From assembly GCF_002127325.2 (NCBI RefSeq), contig NC_035436.2, positions 110,135,591 through 110,199,590 on the forward strand: DNA of 64,000 nucleotides, in the 5' to 3' direction. Under the pieces are notes generated by a model. That model saw only the letters and a list, made by a program, of their open reading frames with translations. It ran no database searches and was not told where the DNA came from. Within the stretch, counting starts at the first letter, position 1. Each line of letters opens with the position of its first letter. Made by a program: the position numbers and the translations under genes. This DNA is from Helianthus annuus. Taxonomy: Eukaryota > Streptophyta > Magnoliopsida > Asterales > Asteraceae. Shown here piece after piece: positions 46,547-58,225 of the stretch.

Positions 46547-46745
46547 ATTTACATGAACATTTCTGCTGCATATGTTTACTCAGCATATGGGCACATTGAT
46601 TTACATGAACATTTCTGTTGCATATGTTTACTCAGCATATGGACACATTGATTTACATGAACATTTCTGCTGCATATGTTTACTCAGCATATGGGCACAT
46701 TAATTTACATAAACATTTCTGCTTCGTATGTTTACTTAGCATACT
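46547..46745 (+). repeat. 52-bp tandem repeat in C LTR
   Basis: About four units of 52 bp, each with the word TTTACTCAGCATATG. The same array is at about 55362-55560 in the 3' LTR. LTR E expands a different 55-bp unit in the neighbouring part. Confidence 0.85.
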
Positions 46746-47982
46746 TAGTACAATTGTTTACATCACATGCCTTCATTTTGTTATGACATTTGGTTTGTTT
46801 AACATGGGACAATACATTCATTAACATTAGCTACGCCGTTCGTTAGTAGGTAGTGGTACCATAGGAATTGACAACTCCCATTCCTGAAGTCCTGGGTTTG
46901 ATAGGACTGGAAGGAATGACCGAATTCGATATACATAACTTAGATACACCTTTAATTTGTTTAAGGGTTTATCGCCGCAGTCTCAAGGCTTGGATGTATG
47001 CATAGTTTACAATACCGCATAAATGTTAATATCAATAGAGCATGCATTTTCCGCAGAACATAACGTTGATTTAAACCACGTTTTACTTCAACGACTTGTT
47101 TTGTGCATATGGTTTAAGTTGATACATTTCGCTTACCATACATGATACATTTTGGGATTACACATTACATGATTTACATTGAACATAAACACGTTGACGT
47201 TGACATACACATTTGGTGGTTTACATTGAACATAAACATTTGACATGGTTTACACAATAACACTTGACATTTGGTTTATACATGAACAATTTACATGATG
47301 GATTGGTTTGGGTAAATGGTTCGGGTAACGTGGAGTATATAATATGATGCAAACATAGTGGATACGCCGCTGGTACTTCCTGTATATAAATGTTTGTATT
47401 ACATATCTTAGCGTTATCTAAATCATTTCAGTTTAGACATATAACATTTTATACAAATAACATACATTTCATGAAACATTGTCTTACAAAACAACTTATT
47501 ATATTCAACTCATTTTACTTGGTTACTCGTTTAACCTTGCACTTATCCATACATATCATCTGATGATTTCGTTTTTCAAATGATTTACAAAGCAAGACAA
47601 AGCACTAGGTTCATGATTGACTGTTATTAAACATTCTTTAAACTCAAATCATGAATCCCATTTTCACAAAACCTATGTATCTCACAGGCATTTTTATGCT
47701 GACGTACCTACTTTCACATGTGTTTTCAGGAGCTATTCCATAGGACGATGATCATGATTCTAGGGCGGACCTGTGCCTTAGAGCCTAAAAATGAAGTTAG
47801 AACTAGCATAATTATGTTTTGATTTCCGTACTCTCTTTCTAAGACAATGTAACACCCTTGTTTATAAATAAAATACAACTTGTATGCCATGGTTATGAAA
47901 CAATTTAATTCTGTCCACAACACTCCCCGACGTTTTCCGTCGCGGTTGCATGTTATACGCGGTCGGGGTGTGACAGAAGAGT

Positions 47983-47995
47983 TGGTATCAGAGCC
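47983..47995 (+). promoter_or_regulatory. Primer-binding site of element C (tRNA-iMet type)
   Basis: TGGTATCAGAGCC begins seven bases after the 5' LTR. The following 600 bases to the gag start are leader without a gene; they include three copies of a GGTTTTGAACC word at about 48190-48245. Confidence 0.93.
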
Positions 47996-48600
47996 ATTGG
48001 TTATAGGGAATTAGGTTATTAGTAATGCTTTGACCTAGACTATAACTTTCTAGGACCCTAACACAAGTTATCTTGTGTTTAGAGTTTAAAACATGCACAT
48101 CACCTATCCTTAGGTGATAACCACAACGGGAACTTCAGTTCCGAATCCGCTTTGAAAATTAATCATCTGTTCTAGGATGATTGATTACTAGGTTTTGAAC
48201 CCTCTGTTATAAGGTTTTGAACCCTCTGTTATATGGTTTTGAACCTCTTTGGATTTCAAAAATCCCGTCAAAGTTTTGGGTTAATAGTGTGAACACGTGC
48301 GAACTGGAAGAGTGAATTCATGTACCCTGGGTTTTCTGTCTAAGGCTAGAGTGTTCGTACAAATCCACATAATCGGACCAGTCACTCTTACCTGGGAACT
48401 CTTGGGGTGAGTGTTCACTTATAGGCGAGCATGTCTTCGCGATACACTAATCCTGACCCATTTACTGTGACTAGACATTTCATGTCGCTTATTTGCTTTG
48501 CGATGCATAACCGCCATCTTTGCTTTTGTTGATTTTGCTTCATCTCATTATCTTCATCCAATCATCTCACTCGTTTCATTTCATGTTTTTCTCTTCTAGA

Positions 48601-50275
48601 ATGCCTCCTCGACGCGACAACCAGATAGCTACTGCCGAGCTGGCGGAGATTATTGCGCAGCAGATGGCTGCTCAATTTCCAAATCTCTTTGCTCAATGGA
48701 ACCAGGACAACAACAACAACAATGGTACATGCAAATACAAGGATTTTAGCTCGGCTAAGCCACTCAAGTTTAGTGGTTCTGAGGGAGCAACTGGGCTTCT
48801 TCAGTGGTTCGAGAGCATCGAGAACACTTTCCGACATGTGCAGTGTCCTGACAATCGCAAAGTCGAGTTTTCTTCAAGCGTGTTTCAGAAGAGGGCTCTT
48901 ACATGGTGGAATGGGGTTATGAGAGATCAAGGTGCAGAAGTTGCTCTAGCTCAGACATGGGCTGAACTGAGAGCTCTTATGATGAGGGAGTTTTGTCCTC
49001 GACATGAACAACGAGCGTTGGAGAAAGAATTTGATGTTTTGAAGCAAGATAGTGGCGAGCACAGGGCTTATACGGATAGGTTTGAGGAGTTGAGTCTTCT
49101 TTGCCCAACTATGGTTACCCCACTCGATAAGGCCATCGAAAGGTACATCGACGGCCTACCTGACTCAGTACAAGACATTCTCACTGGTAGCAACCCTACC
49201 ACACTCCGTCAGGCAATCGAGTTATCAGCGACACTGACTGAGTCGCAGATTCGGAAGAATAAGCTACACAGGAAGGGTGACAAGGGCAAGAAACAGTCGG
49301 CTGACAAGGAAGATAGCAAGAAAGGTCAAAACAAGAAGGGGAAGGATTCTGGTTCCTCAAGGGGGTCAAGGAAGCGTAAGGCTTCCCAAAACTATGTTGT
49401 CACTGCCCAAGCAAACCAGGCAGCTCCCAACCAGCCTCCAGCAAAGAAACCCTATTCAGGAAGTGCACCTTTGTGCAATCGATGCAACAGTCACCACCAG
49501 CCACAATATCAGTGCCGTTTCTGTACTAACTGTGGGAAGTCGGGTCATCTTGCCGATGTTTGTCGGTTTGCTCAGAATCACGCAGTCCAGGACCCTGCTC
49601 AACAAGTTGCTCAGCAACAGGGTCAGGCTGCACGACCAAACTACCCACCAGGTGCATGTTATAATTGTGGGGATCTGACCCACTACAGAAATCAGTGTCC
49701 AAGACAAGTCAACCAGAACCAGAATGCAAACCAGAATCCGGCACCGACTCGAGGTCGAGTCTTCAACATGAATGCACAAGAAGCACAAGCAGACAACGAG
49801 GTGGTGAACGGTACGTTCTTTATTAATAATCAGCCAGCATCTGTTCTTTTTTATTCGGGTGCCGACAAGAGCTTTGTGTCATTGTCTTTTGAGACAATGC
49901 TTCGCATGTCTAGAACGAAACTAGGTAAACCTTTGACAGTAGAGGTTGCCAGTGGTGAACCCATTGTTCTTAATTCTGTTCTATGCAACTGCCAGTTGAA
50001 CCTTAACGACCATATTTTTCCTATTGACCTCACGCCAATGCAACTTGGAAGCTTCGACGTTATTGTGGGAATGGATTGGTTATCCAAGCATCGCGCAGAG
50101 ATAGTTTGTTCTGAGAAGATTGTTCGTGTACCGCTATCGACAGGTGAGATCCTACAGGTCCATGGTGAGAAGCCTGCCGGTGGTCTCAAACTCATGTCCT
50201 GTTTTAAAGCACGGAAGTATCTGCGAAAGCACTATGTAGCCTTTTTAGCACATGTTACAGCAGATAAGGGCAAGG
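48601..50275 (+). pseudogene. gag: Element C gag-protease, protease active site changed, frameshift at end
   Basis: The start at 48601 (MPPRRDNQ) is preferred to an upstream in-frame ATG at 48520 because Tekay Gag proteins begin this way. Residues about 45-200 are the retrotransposon gag domain (LQWFESIENTFRHVQC, ALTWWNGVM). A Lys-rich linker follows. Two CCHC knuckles, C-x2-C-x4-H-x4-C, lie at residues 308-321 and 353-366, with a further Cys/His segment just before. The aspartic protease follows, but the D-S-G-A site reads Y-S-G-A (codon TAT at 49852-49854, residue 418). A one-base frameshift near 50275, probably a deletion, puts the rest of pol in another frame; the original frame runs on to 50529 as nonsense. 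Gag would form particles and bind RNA; the protease is predicted dead. Confidence 0.93.
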
Positions 50276-53126
50276 TAAGTCTATTTCAGATATTCCTGTC
50301 GTTCGGGATTATTCCGAAGTATTCCCTGAAGACTTACCTGGTCTACCTCCAGCACGCCAAGTCGAGTTCCGTATTGATCTCGTACCTGGTGCAAATCCCG
50401 TTGCCAGAGCTCCATATCGTCTTGCACCGTCCGAGATGCAAGAGTTGTCTAAACAGCTGCAGGAACTCTCCGACAAAGGTTTTATCCGTCCTAGCTTTTC
50501 ACCTTGGGGTGCTCCCGTTCTCTTTGTAAAGAAGAAGGATGGATCTTTTAGGATGTGTATCGATTATCGTGAGCTTAACAAGCTTACCATCAAAAATCGA
50601 TATCCCCTACCTCGCATTGATGATCTCTTTGATCAATTACAAGGCGCATCTTATTTTTCAAAAATTGATCTACGATCTGGATATCATCAGCTTCGTGTAC
50701 ATGAAGAAGACATTCCCAAGACAGCGTTCCGTACTCGTTATGGACATTACGAGTTCACAGTGATGCCATTCAGTTTGACTAATGCTCCTGCTGTTTTCAT
50801 GGACTTAATGAATAGGGTCTGCAAGCCTTATTTAGATAAGTTCATCATCGTTTTCATTGACGACATTTTGATATATTCTAAGACGCGAGCTGATCATGAG
50901 CAACATCTCCGTCTTACTTTGGAACTCCTAAAGAAAGAACAACTTTTCGCCAAATTCTCCAAGTGTGAATTCTGGCTTAAAGAGGTTCAATTCTTAGGAC
51001 ATATTGTCAACGAACAAGGTATTCATGTAGATCCCTCCAAGATCAGTGCGATTAGGGATTGGGATACACCTACTACTCCTACTGAAGTTCGTTCTTTTCT
51101 TGGTCTAGCGGGTTATTACCGCCGCTTCATAGAAAATTTCTCAAAGATTGCAGTTCCTCTAACTGCTCTAACTCAGAAGAACAAGCCATTTGATTGGGGA
51201 GTCAAACAAGACGAAGCGTTTCAGACTTTGAAACAAAAGCTTTGCGACGCGCCTATCCTAACATTGCCTGAGGGCAACGATGATTTCGTTGTTTATTGCG
51301 ACACATCTAAATTAGGACTTGGCTGCGTCCTGATGCAAAGAAACAAAGTCATAGCATACGCATCAAGGCAGTTGAAGATACATGAGAAAAACTACATCAC
51401 TCATGATCTTGAGTTGGGTGCAGTTGTCTTCGCTCTTAAGATTTGGAGACACTACTTGTACGGTACAAAATGTGTGGTTTTCACTGACCACAAGAGTCTT
51501 CAACACATCTTCAACCAGAAAGAACTCAACATGAGGCAAAGACGTTGGGTTGAACTTCTAAATGACTACGACTGCGAGATCCGCTACCATCCTGGTAAGG
51601 CGAATGTCGTAGTCGATGCATTGAGTCGCAAGGAACGTACTAAGCTTCATTGTGTACGTGTCCAATCTGTTATTCAAACTGATATCCAAGCCCGTATTTC
51701 TCAGGCTCAACAAGCTTGTGTTTCACAAGGTTTGATGGATAAGGAATTTCCTTATCACATAACTCCTGCCCTAGAACTGAAGGACAATGGATCATATTAT
51801 TTCATGGACCGCTTGTGGGTCCCAAGCCAAGATAATCTTCGTACTTTGCTTATGGATGAAGCCCATAAGTCTCGTTATTCTATTCATCCTGGCTCAGATA
51901 AGATGTATAAGGATCTTCGTATTCAGTATTGGTGGCCTGGTATGAAGAAAGACATTGCCTTATATATATCAAAATGCCTTACTTGTCTTAAAGTTAAGGC
52001 TGAGCACCAGCGTCCTTCTGGTTTATTGGAGCAACCAGAGATCCCAGTTTGGAAATGGGAAAACATTACTATGGATCTCATTACCAAACTCCCGCGCACA
52101 AAGAAAGTTCACGATGCCATCTGGGTAGTCGTTGATCGTCTTACGAAGTCAGCACATTTCTTAACAATCCGTGAGGATTTTTCGGCTGACAAACTTGCTC
52201 AAATCTACGTAGATGAAATTGTAGCTCGACATGGTGTTCCTTTGAACATCATTTCTGACAGAGATGCTCGTTTCACTTCTCATTTTTGGAGAACCATGCA
52301 ATCTGCTATGGGGTCTCAACTTAATCTGAGCACAGCTTATCATCCGCAAACGGATGGTCAATCTGAAAGAACAATCCAGACACTGGAGGATATGCTTAGA
52401 GCTTGTGTGATAGATTTTGGTGGTAGTTGGGATTCACATCTTCCATTGATTGAATTCTCCTACAACAACAGTTATCACTCCAGCATCAACATGGCTCCTT
52501 TCGAGGCTCTCTATGGTCGAAAATGTCGTTCACCAGTCTGCTGGAATGAGATTGGCGAGGCTCAACTTACTGGACCTTCCCTCATTTTAGAGACAACATA
52601 TAAGGTAAAGAAAGTTTGTGATAACCTTCAGACAGCTAGGAGCCGTCAGAAGAATTACGCGGACTTAAAACGCAAGCCCTTGGATTTTCAAGTCGGTGAT
52701 CGTGTGTTACTTAAGGTCTCACCTTGGAAAGGTGTGATCAGATTTGGAAAGAAAGGAAAACTTGCACCTAGTTACGTTGGACCATTCAGGATCGTCGAAA
52801 GAATCGGTAAGGTAGCCTACAGACTTGAGTTACCTCCTGAACTTGGAAATGTTCATCCAACCTTTCACGTGTCCAATCTCAAGAGGTGTTTAGCTGATGA
52901 AAACCTCCACATACCGCTTGACGAAATTCGTGTTGATAAAACACTGAAGTTTGTTGAGAAACCGGTAGAAATCATGGAACGTGAAGTCAAGTGGCTTAAA
53001 CGCAAGCGCATTCCTTTGGTCAAGGTTCGTTGGGAATCTAAGCGTGGACCCGAGTTTACTTGGGAACGTGAAGACCAAATGAAGGCAAAATATCCGCATC
53101 TTTTTCCATCAGTTTCCTCTAAATAA
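50276..53126 (+). pseudogene. pol: Element C pol: RT, RNase H, integrase, chromodomain (frame open)
   Basis: An uninterrupted frame of about 950 codons, entered by the frameshift near 50275; the first Met at 50436 is not a natural start. Counting from that Met: RT with FIDD active site (IDD codons 50856-50864); RNase H at about 260-390 ([29 protein letters not shown]); integrase zinc domain near 475-515; DDE core with MDLITK near 544, SDRDARF near 604 and GQSERT near 640; a [20 protein letters not shown] C-terminal domain; and a chromodomain-like segment at about 842-889 ([19 protein letters not shown]). Small changes from the usual pattern are MPFSLTNAP in RT and NVVVDALSR in RNase H. All catalytic Asp/Glu I could locate are present. 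Chromodomains in this lineage target heterochromatin. Confidence 0.94.
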
Positions 53127-53160
53127 ATTTCGGGACGAAATTTCCACAAGTAGGGGAGAC
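53125..53160 (+). promoter_or_regulatory. PPT-proximal hairpin and PPT of element C
   Basis: Arms AAATTTCG and CGAAATTT around GGA (53125-53143) overlap the pol stop codon by two bases. Seventeen bases with AAGTAGGGGAGAC follow and abut the 3' LTR at 53161. Confidence 0.88.
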
Positions 53161-56100
53161 TGTAACATTTGTGCTTGTAATCATTGTGAACAGTTCAATT
53201 ATCAATAAAATAATGTTATTTGATCCCAATGTTTGTTTGGTTGTGTTTTACATTTTTCATGTTTTGACTTTTGTTCAAATTCAAACTCTACATCGCTTTC
53301 TAGAGAATTATACGCAAACTGGTGCGTAAACGTACTCAGTTTAATGTGACAAATACTCCGGAACATCAACATATACTCAACGTACCTTAAATAACCTTTA
53401 CATAACTTAGAAATAAGTTTTGAAGGCTTTGGTATAGCAAAAACAAGTTAATTCGCTTACAGGGACTAAACTTGACAAACTGCGAAAGTATGCCAACTGG
53501 AACTGTAACGAACATTTCGGAACATATCCATAAGTTAAACATACCATAAATATCCTTTACATAGCTTAGAAATAGGCTTGGAGGGGTTTGGTATGCTAAA
53601 ACAAACTTTTGGATCATTCAGGGACTAAAAGTGTCAAAAAGTGCATAAGTTTGCACTTTCGCGCATAACTTACGTTCTGAATACATCCGGACATCCAAAA
53701 ATTTATGTAAGCATCCTTATATTATGCCTTAGTGTTTGGCATGAGAAAAATCCATTCGTCGCGTCATTTGGATCGTCTTTCACACTTATGCGCATTCCGT
53801 CGTAATTAAGCGAACATCGCGATCGTACGGCCAAACGAACCGACATCCGACATATTTTTGGGCATGTTTCATGTCCACAATGTTTAGGCATCATTTTAGG
53901 GCCTTAAAGTTGGCTTTACAGGTCTTAGAAGGGCTGAAAATAGCTTAAACACGCAACAGGGACCAAATATGTAAATTCTGCAAGTGGTGCAGATCAGACG
54001 GGACCAGGCGGCCCGCGTAAGATCTGCATGCACTTTCACGCGGGCCGCGTGAGGGTGTCTGACAGAAAATATTCTGCATTTAATGCAGTTTGGCCTTTCG
54101 TTCGATCAAGGGGAGATGCCCTTTCACCCTATTAAGAGCCAAGAGCCAATATCTGACTTACCACAAGAATTTGACAAGTGTACGCTCGAGATCGCGGCAC
54201 GATATTCGATAAACGATCCTAACGGTTCCACTTTTCCTATAAATACCCCCCCCCTTTTGTGTAAAAACCCACAAGAATCAGATCTAAAGCTCTAAGTTGG
54301 AACCATTGTTTCATACCTGAGCTATTTGATCTAGATTAGCACTCGGGGACCCTCCGTAAGTCTTCTTTCGCTCTTTTATTCGCTTTTCGAGTCCGAAAGT
54401 CAACGTTTTGTTGACTTTCTGCATTGACCAGCTTATGGTCGATGCGAAGTTCATGGAACTTCATAACGTGAGCGTGATCACGATGGTTATAGTCCGTAGT
54501 GACTATACCTACTGATCACCACGTTATCTAGGCTCAGTGACGAGTCGTAGTTTCGGCCAAAATGTGCATTCTTGCATATTTTGTAACCAAATTACTTGTG
54601 GGCATCAAAGCCGTTTGTTTTGATGTCAAACCTGTTTTCAAACTTAGTTAAGCATGTTCTAACATGCTTAGCTCGTCACTTTTAGTTTAGTGCTTATATA
54701 GGGTCGTAAGGTAAGCGATCTAAACTATCGCTTATACTTTCGAACCCGACCCATTTGGTCGATCACTAGGATCCGACCAAACACTTTAGGTGGCCATAGT
54801 TGTAACCTTCCGGGGTTATACCTAGTGGTCACGATGTTAGGCGTTCCAGACGCGTTCTACGCGAACGACGCGTAAGGTAGCATAAGCTACCTAAACGGGT
54901 CGTGATGGACCGTAAGCACTTAGGTTAAGTTTGATTTTAGTATGTAGGCTTTGTTAAACCATATTACACGAGTCTCCATACTCGTTTGGTTTACGAACCC
55001 GCGTACTATCCGATCCTTCCGATTTGGTCCGGTATATTAACATAGCTACCTATTAGGTGCCGTTTGATATCCCGTGATCTTTAGCATTTTCTGGTTATTA
55101 TACAAGAACTCCAAAGCAATCTCAGGTGAGTACATAGAACCCCATCTTTTAAATGCTTTCGAGGTGTCAATGTGAGTACATTGAACCCCTCTTTTACTGT
55201 TTTCCAAACTGTTTTGGGGTGAAACACATGTGCCTATCTGTTACCTTCATGCTTTCTATGTTTTCACATCATATGCCTGCTATGTTGTTAGTACATTATA
55301 GTACACGATTTCATTACATTTTATGCTATGTATGCCCATTGTGTGCGTACTTAGTGCATTGATTTACATGAACATTTCTGCTGCATATGTTTACTCAGCA
55401 TATGGGCACATTGATTTACATGAACATTTCTGTTGCATATGTTTACTCAGCATATGGACACATTGATTTACATGAACATTTCTGCTGCATATGTTTACTC
55501 AGCATATGGGCACATTAATTTACATAAACATTTCTGCTTCGTATGTTTACTTAGCATACTTAGTACAATTGTTTACATCACATGCCTTCATTTTGTTATG
55601 ACATTTGGTTTGTTTAACATGCGACAATACATTCATTAACATTAGCTACGCCGTTCGTTAGTAGGTAGTGGTACCATAGGAATTGACAACTCCCATTCCT
55701 GAAGTCCTGGGTTTGATAGGACTGGAAGGAATGACCTAATTCGATATACATAACTTAGATAAACCTTTAATTTGTTTAAGGGTTTATCGCCGCAGTCTCA
55801 AGGCTTGGATGTATGCATAGTTTACAATACCGCATAAATGTTAATATCAATAGAGCATGCATTTTCCGCAGAACATAACGTTGATTTAAACCACGTTTTA
55901 CTTCAACGACTTGTTTTGTGCATATGGTTTAAGTTGATACATTTCGCTTACCATACATGATACATTTTGGGATTACACATTACATGATTTACATTGAACA
56001 TAAACACGTTGAAGTTGACATACACATTTGGTGGTTTACATTGAACATAAACATTTGACATGGTTTACACAATAACACTTGACATTTGGTTTATACATGA

Positions 56101-56795
56101 ACAATTTACATGATGGATTGGTTTGGGTAAATGGTTCGGGTAACGTGGAGTATATAATATGATGCAAACATAGTGGATACGCCGCTGGTACTTTCTATAT
56201 ATAAATGTTTGTATAATATTACATATCTTAGCGTTATCTAAATCATTTCAGTTTAGACATATAACATTTTATACAAATAACATACTTTTCATGAAACATT
56301 GTCTTACAAAACAACTTATTATATTCAACTCATTTTACTTGGTTACTCGTTTAACCTTGCACTTATCCATACATATCATCTGATGATTTCGTTTTTCAAA
56401 TGATTTACAAAGCAAGACAAAGCACAAGGTTCATGATTGACTGTTATTAAACATTCTTTAAACTCAAATCATGAATCCCATTTTCACAAAACCTATGTAT
56501 CTCACAGGCATTTTTATGCTGACGTACCTACTTTCACATGTGTTTTCAGGAGCTATTCCATAGGAGGATGATCATGATTCTAGGGCGGACCTGTGCCTTA
56601 GAGCCTAAAAATGAAGTTAGAACTAGCATAATTATGTTTTGATTTCCGTACTCTCTTTCTAAGACAATGTAACACCCTTGTTTATAAATAAAATACAACT
56701 TGTATGCCATGGTTATGAAACAATTTAATTCTGTCCACAACACTCCCCGACGTTTTCCGCTGCGGTTGCATGTTATACACGGTCGGGGTGTGACA
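53161..56795 (+). repeat. Element C 3' LTR
   Basis: A 3,635-bp copy of the 5' LTR with about 25 differences by eye, including a small insertion near 56213. It has the same hairpin, TATA box and 52-bp repeats. Confidence 0.94.
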
Positions 56796-56800
56796 CAAAA

Positions 56801-58189
56801 TACGCTTAATGCGCATTTTGACCGAAACTACGACTCGTCACCACGCCTAGTCAAGGTGGTAATCAGTAGGTATAGTCACTAAGGACTGTAACCATCGTGA
56901 TTACGCTCACGTTGCGAAGTTCAAACGAACTTCTCATTGACCATCTCGTGGTCAAAGCTGAAAGTCAAACAAAGTTTGACTTTCGAGCTAGGAAAGCAAT
57001 AAAAGAATGAAAGAGGACTTACAACGGGTCCAAATAGATTTGGTTCCAAGTATTCTCAGGTAGGTAGTGAAATATCACAACCACTTAGAGAAATCTCAGA
57101 CCAAATGCAAGGAAAAAGCAATGAAAGCATGGCCTATATATAGTTTTCGCAAAACCATTAGGATCATTTCTTGGAGAAGAGGGCATGATCCAAGCCATAC
57201 AAGTGTTAAGGACTGATTGGGGGACTTGTTCCCCACACAAACCAGCCCCTAGCTTTGAAAACCACTGATCAAAACCGTCAAAAACGAGCTAAATGACCAA
57301 ATTCAAAGTTTCTGTCTGATAGGCTCACGTGCCCCGCGTAAGAATAAGGCTTGGGTTTACGCGGGCCGCATGGCCATGTTTGACATATTGACAGTTTCAG
57401 TCCCTGCAGCTTTTTTAACACGTTTAAGCCCCGTTAACCTCATTTCAAGGCTCTGAAATGAAGTTAAAGTATTGGGAACTCAAAACATGCTAAAAATATC
57501 TCGGATGTCGGTTTGTTTGGTCGTACGGTTGCGTTGTTCGGTTAATTACGACGGAAGTCGTAACGAACGCAAAAACGATCCAAATTGAGCGACGAATGGA
57601 ATTTTATCATGCCAATCACTAAAATATAATATTTTAATGATAACATAAATTTTTGGGTGTCCGGATATATTCAGAATGTAAGATATGCGCGAAAATGCAA
57701 ACTTGTGCACTTTTTGACGCTTTTAGTCCCTGAATGAGCATAAAGTTTATTTAAGCACACCGAATCCCTCAAAGCCTATTTCTAAGCTATGTAAAGGATA
57801 TTTAAGGTGTGTTTAACTTATGGTCAAGTTCCGGATTGTTCATTACAGTACAAATCGGCATACTTTCACAGTTTGTCGAATTTAGTCCCTGTAAGCGAAT
57901 AAACTTGATTTCGGCATACCAAACCATCCAAAACTTATTTCTAAGTTATGTAAAGGTTATTTAAGGTATGTTAAGCCTATGTCACTGTTCCGGAGTGTTT
58001 GTTGCATTAAACTGGCTATATTTACACACCAGATCGCGTATAACCTTCCAGAAAGCGATTTAAAGCCTGAAATCGAACAAGAATTGATATGTGCAAATGA
58101 CACACATATTTTCACAAATCCCAAGTATGAAACACAAAATTTCATTGGTTTGTCATTTGTTTGATGGTCACAGTGACACAGGTGTCACA
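56801..58189 (-). mobile_element. Element F LTR, third piece
   Basis: Resumes the F LTR after element C and ends GGTGTCACA at 58189. Its end matches the start of LTR G in reverse. The three pieces sum to about 3,246 bp, a normal length for this LTR group. A TATATATAG box lies at about 57131-57139 on the minus strand. A PPT follows at once, so this is the 3' LTR of a minus-strand element. Confidence 0.87.
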
Positions 58190-58225
58190 GTCTCCCCTAC
58201 ATTAGGAAATTTCGTCCCGAAATTT
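58190..58225 (-). promoter_or_regulatory. PPT and PPT-proximal hairpin of element F
   Basis: On the minus strand arms AAATTTCG and CGAAATTT around GGA (58225-58207), then 17 bases with ATGTAGGGGAGAC up to the LTR edge at 58189. This matches element C. Confidence 0.85.

Larger units (their letters stand above)
44347..47975 (+). repeat. Element C 5' LTR
   Basis: It contains a GC-rich hairpin (45194-45234), a TATA box (45423-45431), four units of a 52-bp repeat (about 46547-46745) and long A/T-rich sequence. Short open frames recur in the other LTR and show no domains. Confidence 0.94.
44347..56795 (+). mobile_element. Element C: Tekay-type chromovirus, nearly complete
   Basis: LTRs at 44347-47975 (3,629 bp) and 53161-56795 (3,635 bp), target duplication CAAAA at 44342-44346 and 56796-56800, iMet PBS, gag-protease, RT-RNase H-integrase-chromodomain and PPT, 12,449 bp in all. 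LTRs differ at about 25 positions by eye. The LTR starts TGTAACA where its relatives have TGTGACA. Only two major lesions are seen in the coding part: a protease active-site change and one frameshift. Confidence 0.95.

Noticed and set aside
48520..48600. Upstream in-frame start for C Gag
   Set aside because: The extra 27 residues are hydrophobic low-complexity sequence unlike Tekay Gag, and the ATG at 48601 gives the expected N-terminus.
50436..50438. Met at 50436 as a separate pol start codon
   Set aside because: The frame is open well upstream with conserved pol sequence; this Met is internal, and the apparent split is due to the frameshift near 50275.
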